This document shows, one piece after another, positions 57,063-64,000 of a stretch of DNA of 64,000 nt (position 1 is the stretch's first letter; each line of letters starts with the position of its first letter). This stretch comes from Zerene cesonia (Eukaryota; Arthropoda; Insecta; Lepidoptera; Pieridae), in assembly GCF_012273895.1 (NCBI RefSeq), contig NC_052105.1, forward strand, positions 124,001 through 188,000, given 5' to 3'. The translations under genes and the position numbers were made by a program. The notes under the pieces were generated by a model, which had not been told where the DNA came from, made no database searches, and saw only the letters and a list, made by a program, of their open reading frames with translations.

Positions 57063-58508
57063 CTAAGATCTAGCACTTATTCACATTAATTTTTTTTTAG
57101 CTTTCATATAATTATATAGTCTTATTAAAAATTTTATACTGCATATTTTTTCAAGTTTTTTTTCGTGCTTTTTTTACATTTGAAATTAAATTGGTCAATC
57201 ACCGTTTTTTAACCGAAGTCGAATGTTCACATTAGCTGTGACCCTCAATAAAAGCTATAAAATTTATATCTACTCTCAGTAGAGAGAATACGTAATGAGC
57301 ATTAGGAACAAAAGCGTGAGGAAACGCCGATAACCGGTATAGGTGTGAATTGGATCCAATATCACACTCAAAATTTAACTCTAAGAGCATTACATAACGT
57401 TCAAACTCGAGAAAACTAATGCATTTCAAATGATACAACTGTAAAGACAAGGAAAATTAAACTTAATTTATACAAAATAAAGTTAAATTTCCCCTGAAGG
57501 CACGTTAAAGTATCGAAGATAAGCTGCAAGCTGAGATATTAGTGTTGTGATGGTTTTCTTTGGACTACAGTGGACCTTTTGTCGCTACGATAGCTACGAC
57601 GTAGCGCTACGCCACTACGAGTTACGGCGTAGATAGCTTGAACAATTGTAGCTCTGATCTAGTTTTGTTTTTTCAATTTGCTTTGCCATTTGCTACTTTA
57701 GCATTCTTTATTATACTATTTTATATTCTTGATGCAGTAAAACGGCTATATTATTTATTTAGTCTGAAATAATAACGAAACATTTTCGATTGCGTTAACC
57801 GCATTTATATTTAACACGTGGATGTCGAAAAGTTTAATGGAAGCTTTCAGAATTTTGTTTCGAATGTACAATATATTAATTTGTGTAAAACAAATTGAAT
57901 TCCTGACCTGACAATCAAAAATCTATAATTATAATAAATTTCAGCTTCCGTACATATTACAATAATTTAAGAGGTACTTCAAAGCTGATTGGTTTAAGAA
58001 AGGTCTAATGTCTCTTAGTTTTAACATAGCAACGGACGGGCGCTGGGTTCGATCTCTACTTGAGATGAACAACAGAACCTGCAGGAGGTTGATCATCATG
58101 TTAGTCGCGCATTATAAAGAGATGAGATAAAATTAATTTTACTTATATTAAATAAGTCATAAAAACTCTAACATAATTGAAAATGATCATCGTGTTATCA
58201 AACGTGCTATCCTGGTAAGTAAATTGAATGAAAAAGTCATTTCCACTCCACACAATCTGTTATATTGGCGACAATATAAAAATGGGACTAGAACCTTTCA
58301 AGTGCAAGTAAATACGCGTACACGTGTTCTAATGATGGAAACTTGTGAAGTAAATAAAAAGTTGCGCGGAGCGAGCCCGGAATAATATGTGAAAATAAGA
58401 AAAAAAATTCTTTGAACTCCACCGTTTGATGTTCAAGTGTGTTGAGATGAGAAAAAATTTCTTCGATCTACCTCCGAACGAATTTACATAAGCATTCGAT
58501 TCGAAACG
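57063..58508. other. AT-rich stretch with a GCTACG cluster
   Basis: No gene is recognised. Apart from the GCTACG cluster at 57581-57640 the stretch is quiet. GGGTTCGATCTC near 58040 resembles a pol III box B but lacks any tRNA fold. Confidence 0.55.
57581..57640. repeat. CGTAGC/GCTACG cluster, copy 2
   Basis: GCTACG or CGTAGC occurs four times in about 35 bp, including the overlapping palindromic CGTAGCGCTACG, with further CTACG and CGTAG variants around. It resembles 7384-7480 in motif but not in a clearly alignable order. Confidence 0.5.
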
Positions 58509-58999
58509 TTATAAATTAGCTGGCGACGCTAACCGCTCCACGATCCGCGCATAACTCAGGCTAAATGCGTCGTTTGGTGCCGCACTGGCGTTAACTAACA
58601 ACTGACACTTAGGACTTAAGGTGATCATTGGAGCTCACTGACAGGAAGAGGTTTCTGATTTGATTTTTTTTCGTGTGCCGAATCGCAGGAGAGGTGGGGG
58701 CCGGCCGGGTCCAGGCGTGCGCAAGCAGCAGTATCTGGCCGACCGCCGCGCCGGACGGACACGTCTTCACCGCGAGCCCGCCACGCAGCGCCATCCTTAT
58801 CACCGCGACGAACGTATTATCAGTGATCTGTGAAACTATCAGTGATGTGATTTACAAAACTGTATTATACTCGAGTAACTTGTGATAATATTGAGTGCGG
58901 TTTAATCCGATAACTGAGTGTTGTGTCACGTGACGTCCTCGGGGACTCGGGAGCGAGTAGTTTTTCTTGTTTGCAACTTGCCGATAGTTCATAGACTTA
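58509..58999 (+). promoter_or_regulatory. Candidate promoter and 5' non-coding exon
   Basis: A TATAAAT-like TTATAAATT (about 58510-58518) precedes the strongest CpG-rich block of the window (58680-58810). Pyrimidine-rich TTTGATTTTTTTTCGTG and GAATCGCAG (ends about 58689) would serve as a splice acceptor; alternatively transcription starts nearby, with insect initiator-like ATCAGTG at about 58818 and 58836. CACGTG (58927-58932) sits in GTCACGTGAC. A strong donor GTAAGTAT follows at 59000, so an exon ending at 58999 is plausible. Both strands are open for 64-70 codons over the GC block, but neither product has a domain. No further exon is recognised downstream. Confidence 0.35.
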
Positions 59000-60629
59000 G
59001 TAAGTATACTTGACTTCAACTTACGAGAGCTCTCATTAAGAGCGCGTAAGAAGTTTGCCGCAATATCGACATATCTCGAAGAGCCGATTTATAATTGTAA
59101 GATTATTGTGTTTGTTGTAATTTCTACTAACCTTTATATCATAATAAACCTTACATAATTTATTTTACATTATACGGAGCTGCTTTGTGAAACGTTTTAA
59201 GGAGTTCACGCTGTCTGTGAATGTAGGAATTAAATTACTGGAGGAAGTGGGCGAAACGATTTCAAGGGTCTATTTTATTAAGTTTCCCGTACTCACGACT
59301 AACTTTATTCTCTCCAACAATTAATTGAGGATATCATTACACAATGGAACTCGATTTATATGCCGATATAGTCGACTTGTATTTACACAATTATAATGAG
59401 TTTTAGGAGTTACACAATAGCGATTTAATGGTTGGATGTTGAATCGGGGAAACAATCGATGAACGTTTTAATTGATTCATTAACAATTAACATACTTTTG
59501 GTTGAATGATTACCTCTTGAACCAGATTAACTCTTTCAACAATAATTTTCAGTATAAATAATAAAAAAAAAATGATAGATTCATGAAGTACTCCACATAT
59601 TTGTCACAAAGTAAGTTTATTCTATTTTATAATAGTAGAAATATTGAGCAATAATAAAACTGCAATCAGATTTTTTTAATAATAACATAGCGTCTATGCT
59701 ATATGGAGATCAGTAACGTAGTGAAAACTCTACCTTGCTTACTTGCTAACTCAACCTTATAAGAATTCCTTGTAAGAATTAAGTAAATCTTCCTACGATT
59801 ACCATAAATTAATGTACGAAGATATTTTGCATATAACCAGATGTGAAACATACTCTATCTACCTAGTATATATAGTATTATGAGAAAAGTATCATTCTAA
59901 GAAAAAAACCTCTTCCAGGCCACCTTACACAGAGTTAAGCGAATGTTACAATACGATATATCATGGTATATACAGAGAGTTAGATATAGAATGTATAAGT
60001 TAATAAGGTGAAAGAAAGCCAACAAGCGGTTTTGAGGCGAGGTCTATCACAAGATTAATACTAAGAGCTTTTTGCTACAGCCTCCGGACAGAGCCTCGGG
60101 ATCGAATGCTCTTTGCATGTGCGTTACAGCTATTGATTACACTGTGTGTGTGTGTGTGTGTGAGAAGCACGTGTGTACAGGAGAAGAGTTACTGAGACTG
60201 AATACCTTTAATGATATTTTGTACTCATTTGATTTGTAACTCAATTTTATTACAACTATTATATTATATAAGGATTAATGTAAACAACTGGTTAACATGA
60301 TATCCGTAAACTTCTTCTATGTATTCATATAAAATTGATTACGTTTTTTAATTACTATCCGATTCTTCTACCAAATATTTAATAATTATCCATTGTAGAT
60401 CTAAAAATCTATTATGTATAGACTTACCGGAAGCCAGCCTCAGTGTATGTGGAAAATGATAATTTTTGATTTCGCACCGTATCCCGGGGTTCGCGCATCC
60501 CCTGGGAGCGGAACGAGATAAAATATAGCCTTGGTTTTAGGCCGAGCTCACAAGTTTCACATTGAAATGCTTTTATCAATACTTTCATATAACAAGTCTT
60601 TGCACGTATCGGACAGTGTCTTCGATGTT
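59000..60629. other. AT-rich stretch, possible intron
   Basis: If the exon at 58509-58999 is real, this would be intron. No second exon is identified. A (TG)10 microsatellite lies at 60143-60162. Confidence 0.5.
60143..60162. repeat. (TG)10 microsatellite
   Basis: Ten uninterrupted TG units. Confidence 0.95.
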
Positions 60630-60780
60630 GAAAGAAAGAAAGATAGAAAGAAAAAACATTTATTTGATGGACATGACATGATACAAAACATTGAAGACAT
60701 ACACAATTACACCTTAACAATGGATCTAATTCAGCGAGAGCTTCTAGCGCTGGTTTTCAAATAGACCCCAAAAAAAAAAA
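60630..60780 (-). mobile_element. LINE 3' end with (GAAA)n tail, minus strand
   Basis: AAAGAAAGAAAGATAGAAAG (60630-60656) followed by AAACATTTATTTGATG is the reverse of a LINE end: AATAAATGTTT with a TTTC-repeat tail on the minus strand. Upstream in the element (to the right here) are GCGAGAGCTTCTAGCGCTGG and TTTTCAAATAGACCCC, phrases I know from lepidopteran LINE 3' UTRs. No coding sequence survives. The 77-codon frame 60531-60764 runs through it and is incidental. Confidence 0.65.
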
Positions 60781-63700
60781 GAAAAATATCAATAATAAAA
60801 AAAATAAGAAACTTTATTTAATAATTATAATTAATATACATATAATAAAAAATATTTATTTGTTGTTTTAAATAAAAAGGTTACACACCTTAATTCAAAA
60901 CTGTTTAGTAGTATAAGTTTGTGTTTGAGCTCTACCATCTATAGACATTACTTTCTGTCTATTCGTATATGAAGGGATTCTATAATTCTACTGGAATGGG
61001 GCCTAAGTAACGATTTACAACATAGTGTATATTTCGAAATAATTAGCATTGTCCGACTAAATTTTAACCATGTTCTCGTAAAAAATAAAACTTTAAAAAG
61101 GCTATCAACGCTATTGTGGTGTAAGGTATCAGTCCAGATTGAAGAGGTTTTGACGTGTATTTTCTGTGATTGATAGGAAAAACTCACCGTTAAAACCTAT
61201 AGATTAATGAATCCATTTTTTTTGCCACTTGGCACCCAGTAACAAAAAAAAAAAAAAATTGAATTGAGAACTTTCCAGAATCCAGTTAAACAGCAAACAC
61301 TATATCGATCACATTTAGGTACTGACATAGACAAAAAATATATTTGAAATTCCGTACGAATTAAACTGACTCATTCTAGAATACGTAACTAAAACTTCCC
61401 ACCCACTTAAGACTTATTGCATTTCACTCATCTAATTAAATCATCACATTAACTCACGTCTTGTGATGTCGGAACTCAAACTAAAACTCTCCAAAGATAG
61501 GCTTAAACGTATTCAGTTAAATTACTCGTATAATATAGAATGAAGACGGTCTGTTTCTGGCCCACTGAACTGATAACGTTGCCTCGATGAAGATGACAGC
61601 CACTACTTGCCTGTATTGGAACTTAAGGGATTACCCTGCCATGTGTGAAATGCCGAATTTGCGGGAATAATTAAAGGTAGTTGCGGACGCTTTAAAGTCG
61701 CAGTGTTGTGAATTAACACTACTGAAGTTATTGCTATTGTGTTCCGTTTCATTGAGTACGAATGGAATCGTTTGTTGAATTTCGGGAACGGCAAATGATT
61801 ATTTGGACACCGGCAACAAAATTAGGTAAATTGTATACATAAATGCGGAATTGTAGTAAAATAATATGACATATTATTTATTCTTATTTCAATAATCTCA
61901 TGATTTTTGTGGTCGTGTTGAGGTCTTATATCTAAGAAAAGGTTTTTTAATAATTTTGAATTGCGTGATAAAATTAACAAACAGTTTTTGCAACTTTTGT
62001 ACCGTGTAGTCTGTGACATTAAAGCGACATTTATAAATTTACTTAAGTTGGTTAGTTATGGAATATTCTAGAAATAATTGAATCACAATTTATTATTCTA
62101 TTTATTGAAAGTTAATAGAAGTTTCTATTAATATAAATGTGCTATATTCTATAAATGTGACTTACATATTTTACTATATTCCTGCATATTTTCGATTCAA
62201 ATTCAGGCGAGTATACAACGACTGCGCAACTACAGAGTGAATGTGGTAGCCGTTTTTACTTTCAAAATAAAACTAAAAATAGCACTAAAAGACCCTGTAC
62301 AACGGTATTTTACCTTTTCACCTTTTTACGAACTATTTTCCGATCAGAGTGGCCGCAGTAAAGCAATATTGAGGGCAAGTATTTAAATGATAGCGGAGGA
62401 CCGATACGAGGAATGACTATGGACTTTTGAACAATTAATTAGATTTGATATACACTATTTAATGTAACAATAAATGAAAACAAATTAACAGCCATTTGCC
62501 AAATTCAACATTCACCACAGCTCCTTCCGAGTAAGAATTTTGTGTAATTTAAACCGTCTCATGATAATCAACCATATTTGTTTATTTATATATAACAATA
62601 AAAATAATAAATATGAATAGAACAAGCATATAATAAAACAAAATTTTGTTCTAGTAAGAAGCTATACCTCTTTATAATTAGGACGTAATAAATATGAAGG
62701 CAAGGCAATGGAGACGCTTATAATTTTAACAATGACTGTCTACCAGTTATAATAATGGTAAACTTCAATTTAATTACTGTACTGGGTGTTTAGTTTATAG
62801 CATCTTTGTTATTAATTATGAAATACAAAGGTATCAGATAACTTAAGATTCCGTGTAAACTGTAAATATCATCCTGACTTTAAATATTTGTATATAAATT
62901 GTGTTAGATGTTTTAATTAACTAATATTTAAAATAATTTTTTTATAATTAAAATAGACTATTGTAATCATATGAAAATCGGAAAAAATGAATATTTTTTT
63001 TTATAAATAATATATTAAAAAAATTGAAAAATAAGGCGTATGTCCATGTTGCTTTTTTCGTGTTGAGTGAGAATTTATTGCACCGTTTAAAGGATCAATT
63101 TACTGTAAGTTTCAAAACATTTTGTTTATTGTTGTGACCGGGAGTTGACGCTAGATCCATATGTTGAAGCGCGCACCCATTAACTGTTCACTGTTCCAAG
63201 GATAAGATTAAAACTTATCAATAAGTTTACCAAATACTAATTAAACAGTTAAAGATTGTTATTAACATTTATATAGCTGGTATCTTGTAATAAATTTTAT
63301 AAAGTTTTCATTTAATATTTCCTATTATAAATTGAAAGCGATTTAAATACCGACTGAGCAGTTGTAACTTGTTTGCTAATATTATTGCATTTTAAGTTAA
63401 TCTCTCGAAACGTCCATAATTTTAAAAATAGAAGTTCAATATTCATATCAATTTAGTCCATATCGTTTTTTATTAATTGGATGTGAGCTTTTCAATATTT
63501 GCGAATGGAGCTGAATGTTTTTATTGGTTTTTTAATCTTAGTATTTGGAACTAAATGAGTTAGCGAATAAATTGTACTTTAAGTTTATGTTATGTCATTA
63601 TAATATAAAAAGCATTTGACAGACGCTATGTATGAAGAAAATATGCTATGATGATTAACCGTTTATTGGTTTCATAGCTTTTCTGTTTACATATTTTAAT

Positions 63701-64000
63701 TTGTCAAGTCGCGAATCATCGAACGGTTCAAGACGAAGCATTTACACATTGAGTTCTCACTGCGCACTGTATAGATGCAATTACCTGATTTTTGTACATA
63801 AATATGAATTCAATTGGATTTCATTGTACCTATTAGTGTGAGTTTTTATGATAAAGTGAATTCACAAATGCTTAAAAATATTCAACTTGCATTGCTAAAA
63901 ATAAAATTGGTCCTTCCCCGTCCAGTGCACTCCAAAAAGTACATTTCATCTTGAGCACAAATTGATAGACTTGTATGGAATGATATTTCGATCACAATTC
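60781..64000. other. AT-rich non-coding stretch to window end
   Basis: No gene is supported. The region has A- and T-homopolymers (for example 61243-61258 and 62990-63010). Short frames at 60948-61187 and 61603-62019 (minus) lack family features. Nothing structured is recognised. Confidence 0.6.

Noticed and set aside
58609..58885. Overlapping frames of 64 and 70 codons on opposite strands in the CpG block
   Set aside because: Openness on both strands is expected from GC-rich sequence; I keep only the exon/promoter possibility, not a protein.
60424..60720. 98-codon minus-strand frame
   Set aside because: It overlaps a LINE 3' tail with a GAAA-repeat and carries no domain.
1..64000. CRISPR arrays, bacterial operons, viral integrations
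   Set aside because: No regularly spaced repeats with unique spacers, no operon-like coding density and no recognisable viral gene are present.

Overview
The window looks like gene-poor nuclear DNA of a lepidopteran insect (moth or butterfly). It is AT-rich and saturated with stop codons. It carries short interspersed elements that I recognise from lepidopteran genomes: a tRNA-headed SINE with a GATGAT tail, non-LTR retrotransposon 3' ends with TAA, TATGTC or GAAA tails, and many short Helitron-like elements ending in CTAG before a T. The species cannot be told from the sequence. Five runs of exactly 1000 N (5783-6782, 19007-20006, 23264-24263, 50779-51778, 55980-56979) are scaffold-gap placeholders; long open frames crossing them mean nothing.

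No complete host protein gene, rRNA, tRNA or CRISPR array is supported. The only recognisable protein-coding remnant is the C-terminus of a LINE ORF2 (45030-45240, minus). Weaker candidates are a GC-rich block with exon-like and promoter-like features at 58509-58999, a structured GC-rich leader-like block at 45430-45960, a signal-peptide-like frame at 26764-26988 without an ATG, and a 75-codon frame in a repeat-flanked insertion at 33210-33603.

Layout. 1-4657: AT-rich non-coding. 4658-5782: two LINE 3' regions meeting tail to tail at TAA runs, then a gap. 6783-8145: twin perfect palindromes, a GCTACG-rich cluster, and a tRNA-derived SINE inside an older repeat. 8146-19006: mostly unremarkable, with a second SINE (10032), a CTCF-like site (10729), a GC island (12.9 kb), a Helitron-like element (14060) and one half of a dispersed repeat pair (17.2 kb). 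20007-31000: two related LINE 3' ends (20.2 and 28.0 kb), the other repeat copy (22.2 kb), a 12-bp minisatellite (28.8 kb) and hairpins. 31-35 kb: several Helitron-like elements and the 33.2 kb insertion. 36-50 kb: three members of an unrecognised family bracketed by 12-bp target duplications (37684, 44845, 49572), one of them a long palindrome split by a LINE, then the structured GC block and a third SINE. 51.8-64 kb: one very clear Helitron-like element (53494), a second GCTACG cluster, the exon-like block, and quiet AT-rich DNA.

The main biological content is layered transposition. Several insertions carry exact target-site duplications, some nest inside one another, and several near-perfect 35-37 nt inverted repeats are not explained by any element I can name. 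Nothing indicates genes working together as a pathway.
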